Source of the DNA: Desulfosporosinus sp.
GTDB lineage: Bacteria; Bacillota; Desulfitobacteriia; Desulfitobacteriales; Desulfitobacteriaceae
Direction of reading: 5' to 3'
NCBI GenBank assembly: GCA_003132105.1
Contig: PKWS01000422.1
Coordinates: 1 to 10,470, forward strand
DNA length: 10,470 bases
The notes beneath the pieces were generated by a model. The model made no database searches. It was given only the letters and a program-made list of their open reading frames with translations, and was not told the origin of the DNA. Every line of letters starts with the position of its first letter. The first letter of the stretch is position 1. Made by a program: the position numbers and the translations under genes. Positions 1 to 7,772 of the stretch are shown piece by piece.

Positions 1-1635
1 CTGCCTCTCCATAGACCGTACACCGGACTCCCGCGTGTACCCCTGAACCAGCTTGAGCAACACTTCCTCATCCAGTGATAAGACATCCTTGTTAAGTCCA
101 TGCGCTTCCATCTGCTTAGGTACGAGATAGCGCAAAGCAATATTTACTTTTTCATCTTCTGTATACCCGCTAAGGGTAATAATCTCCATCCGGTCCAAGA
201 GCGGACGGGGAATTGAGTGCAAGGTATTCGCCGTTAGCACAAAAAGCGTTTGAGATAGATCAAAGGGGAGTTCCAAGTAATGATCCGTGAAGGTGCTGTT
301 TTGCTCAGGATCAAGAACTTCTAACAGTGCTGATGCTGGGTCGCCACGGAAATCTGACGTCATCTTATCAATCTCATCTAAGAGGAAAACTGAATTACGT
401 GTTCCTGCTGTCCGAACACCTTGAATTATCCGTCCGGGTAATGCCCCGATATAGGTACGACGATGTCCCCTAATCTCAGCCTCATCACGCAACCCACCTA
501 AAGACATGCGCACGAATTTGCGATTCAAGGCCCTGGAAATGGATTTGGCTAAGGACGTCTTTCCAACCCCTGGCGGACCTACTAAGCATAGAATTGGGCT
601 TTTCATTTTGGGCGTTAGTTTGCGGATTGCCAAAAACTCCAGAATACGCTCTTTGATTTTCTCTAGACCGTAGTGGTCCTCGTTCAAAATGTCCTCGGCC
701 CTTTTCAGATCGATTTTGTCCTTAGATGTTTTCGTCCAAGGAAGTGCCAGTATCCAGTCCAGATAAGTGCGAACCACGGTACCTTCTGCTGAAGAGGGGG
801 GCATTTTTTCTAAGCGCTCAATTTCTTTGATCGCCTTTTGCTCCACCTCCTTGGGGCACTTGGCCTTAGCAAGTTTCTCGCGGTATTCCTCACCCTCAAC
901 CATACGCTCATCTTTATCTCCCAGTTCTTTCTGGATCGCCTTCATTTGTTCCCGTAAATAGTATTCTTTTTGCGCTTTATCCATCTGCTTACGCACTCGT
1001 TGACCAATGCGTCGTTCCAGTTCTAGGATCTCGATTTCCCGCATTATTAGTTCCGTTAAGCGTTCCAAGCGGAGTTCCACTGGCATGGCTTCCAAGATGG
1101 TTTGCTTATCTGGTACTTTAAGGTTCAAGTGTGAAGCGACGATATCTGCCAATTGACCTGGCTCGTCCACCGCTAAAACAGTTCCCAAGGTTTCGACGGG
1201 AACGCGTTTACCAAGTTTGGCATATTCCTCAAACTGATGGGTCATACCTCGAATTAATGTTTCAATTTCCGGCGTGCGTGCTTTCTTTTCCTCAGGTAGT
1301 TCCTCAATCCGCACCTTGAAATACTGTTTTTCCTCCAAAAACTCAAGTACCCGTCCTCGCGAAATCCCTTCAACTAAGACACGCATGGTGCCTCCTGGAA
1401 GTTTTAAGAGTTGCTTTATTTCAGCGACTGTCCCCATTTCGTACATATCGTCAGCAGTCGGTGAATCAATCTCTGTCTCTTTCTGTGAAGCTAAAAGAAT
1501 AATTCGATCGCCAAGCATGGCCTCCTCAATCGCAGCCATAGAACGTTCCCTACCGACATCCAGATGAATAACCATATACGGAAAAACTAAAATCCCCCGT
1601 AACGGGAGTAATGGTAATTCGCGTTCTTTATTCAT
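1..1635 (-). CDS. lon: ATP-dependent protease LonA, 5' part (truncated by window edge)
   Basis: Cytosolic AAA+ serine protease that unfolds and degrades damaged and regulatory proteins. The ATG at 1633-1635 follows a strong AGGGGG site about 7 nt upstream and opens an uninterrupted 545-codon frame to the window edge. The N-terminal substrate-recognition domain begins MNKERELPLLPLRGILVFPY and is followed by a long coiled segment with YLREQMKAIQKELGD (from about residue 226), a Lon hallmark. The AAA+ module has Walker A GPPGVGKT at 353-360 and Walker B ending DEID at 420-423. The last readable residues, ESGVRSMERQ, match the sensor-2 region (GVR-x-LER in the family). The catalytic Ser/Lys protease domain, roughly 230-260 residues in the family, lies beyond the window, so its integrity cannot be judged. 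lon lies 77 nt downstream of lonB, with an intrinsic terminator in the gap, so it either has its own promoter or is reached by read-through. No frameshift was seen. Confidence 0.97.
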   Translation of the reverse strand, partial: MNKERELPLLPLRGILVFPYMVIHLDVGRERSMAAIEEAMLGDRIILLASQKETEIDSPTADDMYEMGTVAEIKQLLKLPGGTMRVLVEGISRGRVLEFLEEKQYFKVRIEELPEEKKARTPEIETLIRGMTHQFEEYAKLGKRVPVETLGTVLAVDEPGQLADIVASHLNLKVPDKQTILEAMPVELRLERLTELIMREIEILELERRIGQRVRKQMDKAQKEYYLREQMKAIQKELGDKDERMVEGEEYREKLAKAKCPKEVEQKAIKEIERLEKMPPSSAEGTVVRTYLDWILALPWTKTSKDKIDLKRAEDILNEDHYGLEKIKERILEFLAIRKLTPKMKSPILCLVGPPGVGKTSLAKSISRALNRKFVRMSLGGLRDEAEIRGHRRTYIGALPGRIIQGVRTAGTRNSVFLLDEIDKMTSDFRGDPASALLEVLDPEQNSTFTDHYLELPFDLSQTLFVLTANTLHSIPRPLLDRMEIITLSGYTEDEKVNIALRYLVPKQMEAHGLNKDVLSLDEEVLLKLVQGYTRESGVRSMERQ

Positions 1636-1667
1636 TAATATTCCCCCTATTAAAAAAATAAGTATAG

Positions 1668-1692
1668 AAAAAAGCACACTATTACAGTGTGC
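1668..1692 (-). terminator. Intrinsic terminator after lonB
   Basis: On the minus strand a perfect 7-bp stem (GCACACT/AGTGTGC, 1674-1692, 5-nt loop) is followed at once by six T residues (A-run 1668-1673 on the plus strand). The stem can extend by a G-T and an A-T pair. It lies about 20 nt past the lonB stop and 33 nt before the lon start, so it should end or attenuate lonB transcripts before lon. Confidence 0.8.
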
Positions 1693-1712
1693 CTAACATA
1701 TCTTGAACTATT

Positions 1713-3458
1713 CTAACATGTTTTGCCCCGTTCAGGCAAATTCGGGACGACGTTGGTTACTACTCTGTTGACTGCAAAATCCAAACGGCTCAAGACCTCT
1801 TCAAGGGGCGGACGCATCTCAATTTTTTCAGGTTTAATTTCTGAGGCTAGAGCCAATTCTAACACTTGAGTAAGCTCCTCCACTGGAATAATCTCAATCT
1901 CTTCGCTTAATTTGGCAAAGCGTTCCTGCCAGTTTTCCTTAGGAATCAGAACCCGTTTGCACCCGGCCTGCATCGCAGCTTCGATCTTAGCGGCAACTCC
2001 TCCGATGGGTTTCACTCGTCCTCGGATGGATAGTTCCCCGGTCATTGCTAGATAATTATCCACCTTTTGCTGACGAATTGCAGAAATCGTGGCTGTCGCA
2101 ATGGCAATCCCAGCTGATGGTCCATCGACCGGGCCGCCGCCCGGAAAGTTGACGTGAATGTCAAAATTCCGAGGTTCGATCCCCATTTGCCGCTTTAAGA
2201 CAGTCAGGACATTTTCCACTGAACTGCGGGCCATGCTCTTACGTCGGGTTTTCTTTCCTTCACTCCCTTGTTCTTCTTCCTCCACGATTCCTGTCACCAA
2301 AAGTTCACCTGTGCGTTCAGCTACAGGAAGTGCGGTCACTTCCAACTCCAGAAGCATACCCATATTCGGTCCGTAAACAGCAAGTCCATTGACCGCCCCT
2401 ATACTAGCTTCTGTCGGCACTTTTTTATCTGGCCGAGGCACATATTGCCCGGTTGTGACAACCCATTCCACAATATCTACGTCGACCTGAGCTAACCGAT
2501 CTGTTAAAGCAACCCCGGCAGCTAACTGGACCATATTGACGGCCTCACGGCCATTAGAGGCAAATTGTTTGATGACATCGATTGCGGCTGGAGTAAAGGG
2601 CATTTCCATCTTTGCAGCGGCTACACGGGCGATTTCCGCGATTTCATTGGGAAGCAAACCCCGGAAATACACCTCCATGCACCGAGAACGGATCGCAGGC
2701 GGGATTTGATCTGGACTTCGGGTGGTCGCCCCCACAAGACGGAAATCTGCTGGAAGGCCATTTTGAAAGATATCGTGGATATGTTGTGGAATATTGGGGT
2801 CTTCCGAGCTATAATAAGCGCTTTCGAGAATCACTTTGCGGTCCTCTAAGACTTTTAAGAGCTTGTTAATTTGAATCGGATGAAGTTCTCCAATCTCATC
2901 GATAAATAGAATTCCGCCGTGTGCTTTGGTGACTGCTCCTTGTTTCGGTTGAGGAATTCCCGCTAACCCCATGGCTCCGGCTCCTTGGTAAATCGGGTCA
3001 TGTACTGAGCCAATTAAGGGATCGGCGATCCCTCGCTCATCAAAACGTGCAGTCGCCCCGTCGATTTCGGTGAAATGGGCGTTTTCTTTAAATGGGGAAA
3101 GGGAATTCTTCTTGGCTTCTTCTAATATTAACCGAGCGGCAGCAGTTTTGCCGACGCCAGGAGCTCCATAAATCAGCACATGCTGCGGGTTCGGACCGCA
3201 TAAGGCGGCTCGCAAGGCTTTAATTCCCTCTTTTTGCCCGATGATCTCCTCAAAATGAGTGGGACGAGTTCTTTCAGACAAAGGCGTGGTTAAAGCAATC
3301 TTTCGCATTTGTTGTAATTTTTCAAGTTCCTTACGTGACTCTCGTTCAACCGAGACTTTATTCCCTTGTTGAGATTTGAGCATCCCCCAAAAATATAGCC
3401 CTATGACGACAGCGAAAACCAACTGAACAACCATGACTAAACCGCTGAGTCCATTCAT
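1713..3458 (-). CDS. lonB: Membrane-anchored ATP-dependent protease LonB (forespore type)
   Basis: AAA+ Lon-family protease of 581 aa, of the short LonB class that lacks the large LonA N-domain. An N-terminal hydrophobic helix (about residues 5-27) predicts membrane attachment, followed by a charged coiled stretch (35-52). The ATPase has Walker A GAPGVGKT (98-105), Walker B ILFIDEIGELH (183-193), a sensor-1-like GATT (243-246) and arginines R257/R259. The protease domain carries the catalytic serine in GPSAG (S448) and the catalytic lysine in GGVAAKIE (K491), so both members of the dyad are present. A charged segment at about 392-412 (EEEEQGSEGKKTRRK) sits between the ATPase and the protease core. 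The ATG at 3456-3458 has GGGAGG about 10 nt upstream. In Bacillus subtilis the orthologue (about 552 aa) is made in the forespore under sigma-F; I could not identify a convincing sigma-F promoter here. It lies between clpX and lon, and terminators on both sides suggest it is transcribed alone. Confidence 0.95.
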   Translation of the reverse strand: MNGLSGLVMVVQLVFAVVIGLYFWGMLKSQQGNKVSVERESRKELEKLQQMRKIALTTPLSERTRPTHFEEIIGQKEGIKALRAALCGPNPQHVLIYGAPGVGKTAAARLILEEAKKNSLSPFKENAHFTEIDGATARFDERGIADPLIGSVHDPIYQGAGAMGLAGIPQPKQGAVTKAHGGILFIDEIGELHPIQINKLLKVLEDRKVILESAYYSSEDPNIPQHIHDIFQNGLPADFRLVGATTRSPDQIPPAIRSRCMEVYFRGLLPNEIAEIARVAAAKMEMPFTPAAIDVIKQFASNGREAVNMVQLAAGVALTDRLAQVDVDIVEWVVTTGQYVPRPDKKVPTEASIGAVNGLAVYGPNMGMLLELEVTALPVAERTGELLVTGIVEEEEQGSEGKKTRRKSMARSSVENVLTVLKRQMGIEPRNFDIHVNFPGGGPVDGPSAGIAIATATISAIRQQKVDNYLAMTGELSIRGRVKPIGGVAAKIEAAMQAGCKRVLIPKENWQERFAKLSEEIEIIPVEELTQVLELALASEIKPEKIEMRPPLEEVLSRLDFAVNRVVTNVVPNLPERGKTC

Positions 3459-3519
3459 ATCCTCTTTTCCTCCCTATCCTTAAGCAATCTCACTTGTGTT
3501 AGTATTGCCACAAAGCAGG

Positions 3520-3560
3520 AAAAAAATAACACCGGAGTAGCTGTTGTAGCTGCACCGGTG
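3520..3560 (-). terminator. Intrinsic terminator of the tig-clpX unit
   Basis: Inverted repeat 3530-3560: 13-nt arms CACCGGAGTAGCT and AGCTGCACCGGTG with one A-A mismatch and one G-T wobble, 5-nt loop. Read on the minus strand the stem is followed by TTATTTTTTT (A-rich 3520-3529 on the plus strand). It lies 144 nt past the clpX stop and about 60 nt ahead of lonB, so it separates the tig-clpX transcript from lonB. Confidence 0.85.
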
Positions 3561-3571
3561 AATCGATCGTT

Positions 3572-3645
3572 TTATCCGATGGCTAACCGCCACTAACACT
3601 CCCACTTCTTAAGTGGGAGATAAGTGGCGCTAAGCCCCTGGATAA
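3572..3645 (-). other. Long structured rod-like inverted repeat in the clpX 3' region
   Basis: A 74-nt sequence folds into one regular rod. Pairs are TTATCC 3572-3577 with GGATAA 3640-3645, GGCT 3581-3584 with AGCC 3633-3636, GCCACT 3589-3594 with AGTGGC 3623-3628, and CTCCCACTT 3599-3607 with AAGTGGGAG 3611-3619, closed by a CTT triloop. Internal loops are nearly symmetric (3/3, 4/4, 4/3). It has no T-run, so it is not an intrinsic terminator itself. It may be a structured RNA in the clpX 3' UTR, a palindromic repeat element, or the end of an IS200/IS605-type element. The strand is assigned from clpX transcription; the fold is also possible on the plus strand. Pairing is seen directly; the identity is unknown. 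Confidence 0.6.
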
Positions 3646-3655
3646 GTTCAACTAA

Positions 3656-3687
3656 ACTTCAGATGGAGTTAATACTCCACCTGAAGT
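3656..3687 (-). other. Strong hairpin immediately after clpX
   Basis: Arms 3656-3669 (ACTTCAGATGGAGT) and 3674-3687 (ACTCCACCTGAAGT) pair over 14 positions with a single A-C mismatch and a TAAT loop. It begins 16 nt after the clpX stop on the minus strand. No T-run follows, so it may protect the 3' end of the mRNA or be part of the same element as the adjacent rod. Confidence 0.6.
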
Positions 3688-3703
3688 AAGTTTCCTATAT
3701 GGT

Positions 3704-4969
3704 TTATGCGGATTCTTCCTTCTTGCTTTTTTTGGGCTTTTCAGCCACGACGAGAAGTGGTTCTTCTTTCTTCAAGACCACGTCCTGGGTGACGACGCAT
3801 TTCGTAACATCATTGCGCGAGGGCAAATCATACATCACGTTGAGCATGATATCCTCCACAATGGCCCTTAAGCCCCGTGCTCCGGTATTGCGACGAATCG
3901 CTTCAGTGGCGATCGAAGAGAGTGCTGCTTCTTTGAACTCCAAGGTTACACCATCAATCTCCATCAGCTTTTGGTATTGCTTGACCAGGGCATTCTTGGG
4001 CTCTGTCAAGATGCGCACTAACGCCGCTTCATCTAACGCCTCAAGAGTTACTATCACAGGTAAACGTCCTACAAACTCAGGGATTAGCCCGAATCTCTGA
4101 AGGTCTGCTGGCAAAATTAATTTTAAAACTTCACCAACATTCATATCGGTTTTATTTTGGATAGTTGCCCCAAAGCCCATGGTCTTTTGTCCTGACCGGT
4201 TTTGGATAATTTTTTCAATCCCGTCAAAAGCTCCTCCGACAATGAAGAGAATATTCGTGGTATCTAACTGAATAAATTCCTGGTGCGGATGTTTGCGTCC
4301 ACCTTGTGGCGGCACGCTGGCAACCGTTCCTTCAAGAATTTTTAGTAAGGCCTGCTGAACTCCTTCCCCAGAAACATCCCGAGTTATAGAAGGGTTTTCA
4401 GATTTACGGGCAATCTTATCGATTTCATCGATGTAAATAATACCCTTTTCTGCCTTTTCCACATCATAGTCAGCGGCTTGAATTAATTTGAGGAGAATAT
4501 TCTCTACATCCTCACCCACGTACCCTGCTTCTGTGAGTGACGTGGCATCTGCTATGGCAAAGGGAACATTAAGGACTTTAGCTAGCGTCGAGGCCAGCAA
4601 AGTCTTTCCTGAACCAGTGGGTCCTAGCATAATGATGTTTGACTTTTGCAATTCAACATCATCAATTTTCATGCCTAGGTTAATCCGTTTATAATGGTTA
4701 TATACTGCTACTGAAAGTGCTTTTTTCGCTTGATCTTGGCCAATCACATATTGATCAATAATTGCCCGGATTTCCTTGGGTTTCAGAATTTCTCCAATTT
4801 CAACGCCCAAGTCGTCAGTCAGCTCTTCCTCAACAATCTCATTGCAGAGTTCAATGCATTCATCACAAATGTATACGCCTGGACCGGCAACTAATTTCTT
4901 CACCTGCTCCTGAGTTTTACCGCAAAATGAACATTTTAGTTGATTTTTATCATCTGTGTACTTTGCCAT
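3704..4969 (-). CDS. clpX: ATP-dependent Clp protease ATP-binding subunit ClpX
   Basis: Hexameric AAA+ unfoldase that feeds substrates to ClpP; cytosolic, 421 aa, close to the family's usual 420. The N-terminal zinc-binding domain has C13, C16, C35 and C38. Walker A is GPTGSGKT (116-123), the pore loop is GYVG (149-152), Walker B is IIYIDEID (177-184), the second pore loop is RKH (225-227), the arginine finger region is EFVGRLP (R302) and sensor 2 is GARGLR (363-368). MGF at 264-266 fills the place of the ClpP-docking IGF tripeptide, so a ClpP partner is expected. The ATG at 4967-4969 is chosen because ClpX proteins begin MAKY-like and a GAGGTGA site lies just upstream; an in-frame GTG at 5002 would add 11 unconserved residues. 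The C-terminus ends in a lysine-rich tail (about 400-421). It follows tig by 40 nt with no clpP between. Confidence 0.97.
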   Translation of the reverse strand: MAKYTDDKNQLKCSFCGKTQEQVKKLVAGPGVYICDECIELCNEIVEEELTDDLGVEIGEILKPKEIRAIIDQYVIGQDQAKKALSVAVYNHYKRINLGMKIDDVELQKSNIIMLGPTGSGKTLLASTLAKVLNVPFAIADATSLTEAGYVGEDVENILLKLIQAADYDVEKAEKGIIYIDEIDKIARKSENPSITRDVSGEGVQQALLKILEGTVASVPPQGGRKHPHQEFIQLDTTNILFIVGGAFDGIEKIIQNRSGQKTMGFGATIQNKTDMNVGEVLKLILPADLQRFGLIPEFVGRLPVIVTLEALDEAALVRILTEPKNALVKQYQKLMEIDGVTLEFKEAALSSIATEAIRRNTGARGLRAIVEDIMLNVMYDLPSRNDVTKCVVTQDVVLKKEEPLLVVAEKPKKSKKEESA

Positions 4970-4973
4970 CCTC

Positions 4974-4980
4974 TCACCTC
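4974..4980 (-). promoter_or_regulatory. clpX ribosome binding site (decides the start)
   Basis: GAGGTGA on the minus strand, 4 nt before the ATG at 4969 (7 nt counted from its GAGG core). It supports this ATG over the upstream in-frame GTG at 5002. Confidence 0.75.
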
Positions 4981-5009
4981 TATCCCTTAGAATTTCCCCC
5001 ACGTGTTGA

Positions 5010-6293
5010 CTATGCGTTTTGTTCTATTAAAAATTTGACCGTTTTCTCACTGATCAAACTTTGTTTATAGAACTGGAGCTCCCCACGCGCATTGAGGGAC
5101 TTCTTGAGCAATTTTGCGTCTTGCTTATGACGCTCACCTAGTTTTTGGATCTCTTCGTCTACTTCGTCTTCCGTGATCTCAATTCCTTCTGTCTTAGAAA
5201 TAGCTTCTAAAACTAAATCTGTTTTGACGCTTTCCGCTGCTTGAGGGCGAAGGCGTTCTAGCATAACTTCCTCTGTCGAGTTGGTAAACTCGTAATACTG
5301 CTCAACTGTCATTCCCTGCAGAGCTAGATTACGTTTTAAATCCTCCACCATAGCTTTGATTCGTTCAGTAAACATGACTTCAGGAATTTCGACGCTGGCA
5401 TTGTCTACCACTTTAGAAATGATCGCCTTAGAATGATCTTCTTTAACTTGCATTTCACGATTCTTTAATAACTTATTCCGGATGTCGGTTTTCAATTCAT
5501 CAAGCGTTTCAAATTCGCTAACATCTTTGGCGAATTCGTCATCTAGTGACGATAATTCTTTGCGTTGGATTTTTTTGATGTCTGTTTTAAACATAGCTTC
5601 TTTTCCTGCTAGCTCTTCACTATGATATTCATCTGGGAAGGTAACGTTGACATTTACATGTTGTCCGATTTCAGCTCCAATTAAACCTTCTTCAAAACCA
5701 GGAATGAAGGTACCCGAACCAATAACTAATTCATAATTCTCCGCTTTTCCGCCCACGAAGGCAACATCGCCTGTAAATCCTTCAAAGTCAACGGTAACGG
5801 AATCATCGTTTTCAACCCTGCCTTCGTCAAGTGTAATGAGACGGGCGTGTTGTTGCTGTTGATTTTTTAGTTCTTCGGTCACTTGCTCGTCCGTTACGCT
5901 AGCTGCATCTTGTTCAATATGTAGTCCAATATATTCTCCTAGTTCAACTTCAGGCTTGACGCTTACTTTTGCTTTGAAAATAAGGTCTTTTCCCTCTTCG
6001 ATCTGTACTAAGTCAACTGAAGGTCGATCCACCGGCTTAATGCCGCTTTCTACAACCGCTTCAGCGTAAGCTGCTCCGATCAAATGATCCAACGCTTCGT
6101 CGTAAAGAGCTTCCTTCCCCACATGAAGTTCAACCATCCGTCGCGGTGCTTTACCCTTACGGAACCCAGGGACATTCACCTTTTTAGCCAAAGTCTTGGC
6201 AGCTTGGTTCACCGCTAGTACAAATTTTTCTGCATCTACGGTCACTTCTAAAGCTACAACATTTTTTTCTAATTTTTCTACTGCGACTGACAT
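5010..6293 (-). CDS. tig: Trigger factor, ribosome-associated chaperone/peptidyl-prolyl isomerase
   Basis: Binds near the ribosome exit tunnel and shields nascent chains; it also has proline isomerase activity. The 427-aa length is typical. The N-terminal ribosome-binding domain carries the signature GFRKGKAPR at 43-51. An FKBP-type isomerase domain spans about 162-243, with VDFEGFTGD, FIPGFEEGLIGAEIG and the closing KTDIKKI. The rest is the helical SurA-like chaperone domain, ending in FLIEQNA. The ATG at 6291-6293 has an AAGGGGGAG site 5 nt upstream. clpX follows after 40 nt, so both are probably co-transcribed and end at the 3520-3560 terminator. The 180-nt leader upstream holds no confident promoter by eye. 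Confidence 0.97.
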   Translation of the reverse strand: MSVAVEKLEKNVVALEVTVDAEKFVLAVNQAAKTLAKKVNVPGFRKGKAPRRMVELHVGKEALYDEALDHLIGAAYAEAVVESGIKPVDRPSVDLVQIEEGKDLIFKAKVSVKPEVELGEYIGLHIEQDAASVTDEQVTEELKNQQQQHARLITLDEGRVENDDSVTVDFEGFTGDVAFVGGKAENYELVIGSGTFIPGFEEGLIGAEIGQHVNVNVTFPDEYHSEELAGKEAMFKTDIKKIQRKELSSLDDEFAKDVSEFETLDELKTDIRNKLLKNREMQVKEDHSKAIISKVVDNASVEIPEVMFTERIKAMVEDLKRNLALQGMTVEQYYEFTNSTEEVMLERLRPQAAESVKTDLVLEAISKTEGIEITEDEVDEEIQKLGERHKQDAKLLKKSLNARGELQFYKQSLISEKTVKFLIEQNA

Positions 6294-6432
6294 ATATTCT
6301 CCCCCTTAAAACACTATTTACTCTATGTGCAAGGCAACTGTGGGATACTTCGATAGTCTTGCCGTTTTTTAATGACTACAAACCCTGCTTAAGCGAAATA
6401 CATCCCCATAAAGGCCTTTGCAAAATTGATCC

Positions 6433-6462
6433 AAAAATTGATCTATAGAAAATACTAATCAA
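6433..6462 (-). terminator. Possible weak terminator after the polysaccharide deacetylase gene
   Basis: On the minus strand, TTGAT (6458-6462) pairs with ATCAA (6438-6442), with a further TAG/CTA pairing across a 3-nt bulge, followed by five T residues (6433-6437). It starts 12 nt past the deacetylase stop. The stem is short and AT-rich, so termination would be weak. Confidence 0.35.
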
Positions 6463-6473
6463 TCATACCAGAC

Positions 6474-7733
6474 TTACTGGCTGTAATCAAATTCAAGATT
6501 AGCGAGCAACCCCCCACGACTAATCCAGACCAACTTCGTCTTGTTCCCCAGTCGTCCGTTTTTGCGATTTTTTCCTTCGGGATGATAAACACGCATAATC
6601 ATCTTTTGCAACCAAGCAACTCCCTGGCTTTTCAAGGTGTCAGGTAACTCTTGAACTGTAAATCCAAGCCCTTTAACCCCGCGGTAAAGTAATGTCTCGG
6701 CCACAAAAACCTTTATGTTGTCATAAGTCGGGTCTTCCGCCACATACTGGGCCAGACCCGGCAATGATTCGCGGATTTGGCGCATGACCTTGAGCGCAGT
6801 TTTCTGCATATCCCGGCCTTTGGCTTGGAGCCGAATATTATCCAGATGGATTTCTGCCACAGGGTCCCCTTTTTCCGCTAATAGCTCCCCATCCTCTGCA
6901 TAAAGGTTAGGTCCTTCATACACCGTTTTTTCTAAACGAAAAATATTGGTAGCATCAATCCGTTCCACACTATGCCTCTTAGCATAGTAATGCTCCCACG
7001 TTTCCCAGACTCTAAACGATAACCTTTGCCCAATAGGCCAGTCAGGAAATTCCAAGGGGACAAAGGGTAATTTCAGCCCATGAGCGATCCGATCACCCAA
7101 CTGTTCCAAAGCGATTAGGGTATTTTCTGGAGCACCGCGTTTCCCGCCACTGTCATGCAGAACTACGATTGCCCCCTCGTTAACCTTGCTCAGTATCCGC
7201 GCTGTAATTTCTTCGGGTGAGCGTCGAGACTCCCAATCATGCCCCTCAACATTCCATAAGACTGCTCTCATTTTATGCTTTTTCAGCCACCACCATGTCA
7301 TGAGGTTAAACGTCCCCCAAGGTGGACGCATCCAGCTTATTTTAGTCGCTGTGAGCTGTTCCAATAGACGAACGCTTTCTGTCCATTCACGTGCAGTTTT
7401 CCAAGGCGAGGAGAACCATGCATAGCGATGGGTGAGAGAATGTACTCCAATCTGATGCCCTTCTGCTTGCATTTGTTGAATGAGTTCCGGATACATTTTA
7501 GCCTTTTCAGCAACTACAAAGAAGGTCGCGGAAATGTTATGTCGTTTTAAAACCTCAAGCACACGTGGGGTAACTATCGGATCCGGTCCATCATCAAATG
7601 TAAGCGCCACGCCCGGGCTGAACTGGCGCTTCCAACTTCCCATCCCCAAGCGATGGAGGAAGAAGTCAGGGATAACTGTATATAAAGCCACTCCTGTCAG
7701 AACACACCCTAGAAAGACATATCCCCAAATCAT
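6474..7733 (-). CDS. Membrane-anchored NodB-type polysaccharide deacetylase with C-terminal YkoP-like domain
   Basis: 419 aa. Residues 1-22 form a hydrophobic signal-anchor, placing the enzyme on the outer face of the membrane. The NodB domain (carbohydrate esterase family 4) spans about 40-225. Motif 1 is TFDDGPD (D47, D48), the metal-binding histidines are H98 and H102 in HSLTH, motif 3 is RPPWG (136-140), and the late motif is VLHDS (H193). All expected catalytic and metal ligands are visible, so it should be active, removing N- or O-acetyl groups from a cell-wall or surface polysaccharide; the substrate cannot be read from sequence. The C-terminal ~190 residues (about 230-419) resemble the YkoP-like domain found after some Firmicute deacetylases; that assignment is from memory and less certain. 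The ATG at 7731-7733 follows AGAGGAGAG by 6 nt. It lies 100 nt downstream of the glycosyltransferase gene and has its own candidate promoter. Confidence 0.9.
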   Translation of the reverse strand: MIWGYVFLGCVLTGVALYTVIPDFFLHRLGMGSWKRQFSPGVALTFDDGPDPIVTPRVLEVLKRHNISATFFVVAEKAKMYPELIQQMQAEGHQIGVHSLTHRYAWFSSPWKTAREWTESVRLLEQLTATKISWMRPPWGTFNLMTWWWLKKHKMRAVLWNVEGHDWESRRSPEEITARILSKVNEGAIVVLHDSGGKRGAPENTLIALEQLGDRIAHGLKLPFVPLEFPDWPIGQRLSFRVWETWEHYYAKRHSVERIDATNIFRLEKTVYEGPNLYAEDGELLAEKGDPVAEIHLDNIRLQAKGRDMQKTALKVMRQIRESLPGLAQYVAEDPTYDNIKVFVAETLLYRGVKGLGFTVQELPDTLKSQGVAWLQKMIMRVYHPEGKNRKNGRLGNKTKLVWISRGGLLANLEFDYSQ

Positions 7734-7751
7734 GTCTTGCTCTCCTCTATC

Positions 7752-7771
7752 TACTTACTTACTTACTTACT
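7752..7771 (-). repeat. Tetranucleotide microsatellite (TACT)5 in the deacetylase leader
   Basis: Five perfect TACT units on the plus strand (AGTA on the minus), followed by a partial unit. It starts 18 nt upstream of the deacetylase ATG and directly abuts the predicted -10 box, so the predicted transcription start falls inside the repeat. A change in copy number would alter the 5' UTR without touching the reading frame. Confidence 0.85.
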
Positions 7772-7772
7772 T

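Noticed and set aside
3459..3519. Possible sigma-F promoter upstream of lonB
   Set aside because: No acceptable -35/-10 pair with correct spacing was found, although forespore control would be expected from the Bacillus orthologue.
3699..4100. 133-codon plus-strand open frame opposite the clpX 3' end
   Set aside because: Antisense to conserved ClpX sequence; serine/threonine-rich composition is typical of a shadow frame.
4970..5002. Upstream in-frame GTG start that would lengthen ClpX by 11 residues
   Set aside because: The extra residues are not conserved in ClpX and the best Shine-Dalgarno site serves the ATG at 4969.
5030..5062. GGTCAAA-like half-site resembling a CtsR operator near clpX
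   Set aside because: Only one heptamer is present instead of the tandem pair CtsR needs, and it lies within the tig coding sequence for conserved C-terminal residues.
6333..6370. Hairpin (GGCA..TGCC with inner ACTGT/ATAGT) followed by a T-run on the plus strand, upstream of tig
   Set aside because: Its T-run is on the plus strand, where no gene ends nearby; on the minus strand it has no T-run. It might be an antisense terminator or leader structure, but support is too thin.
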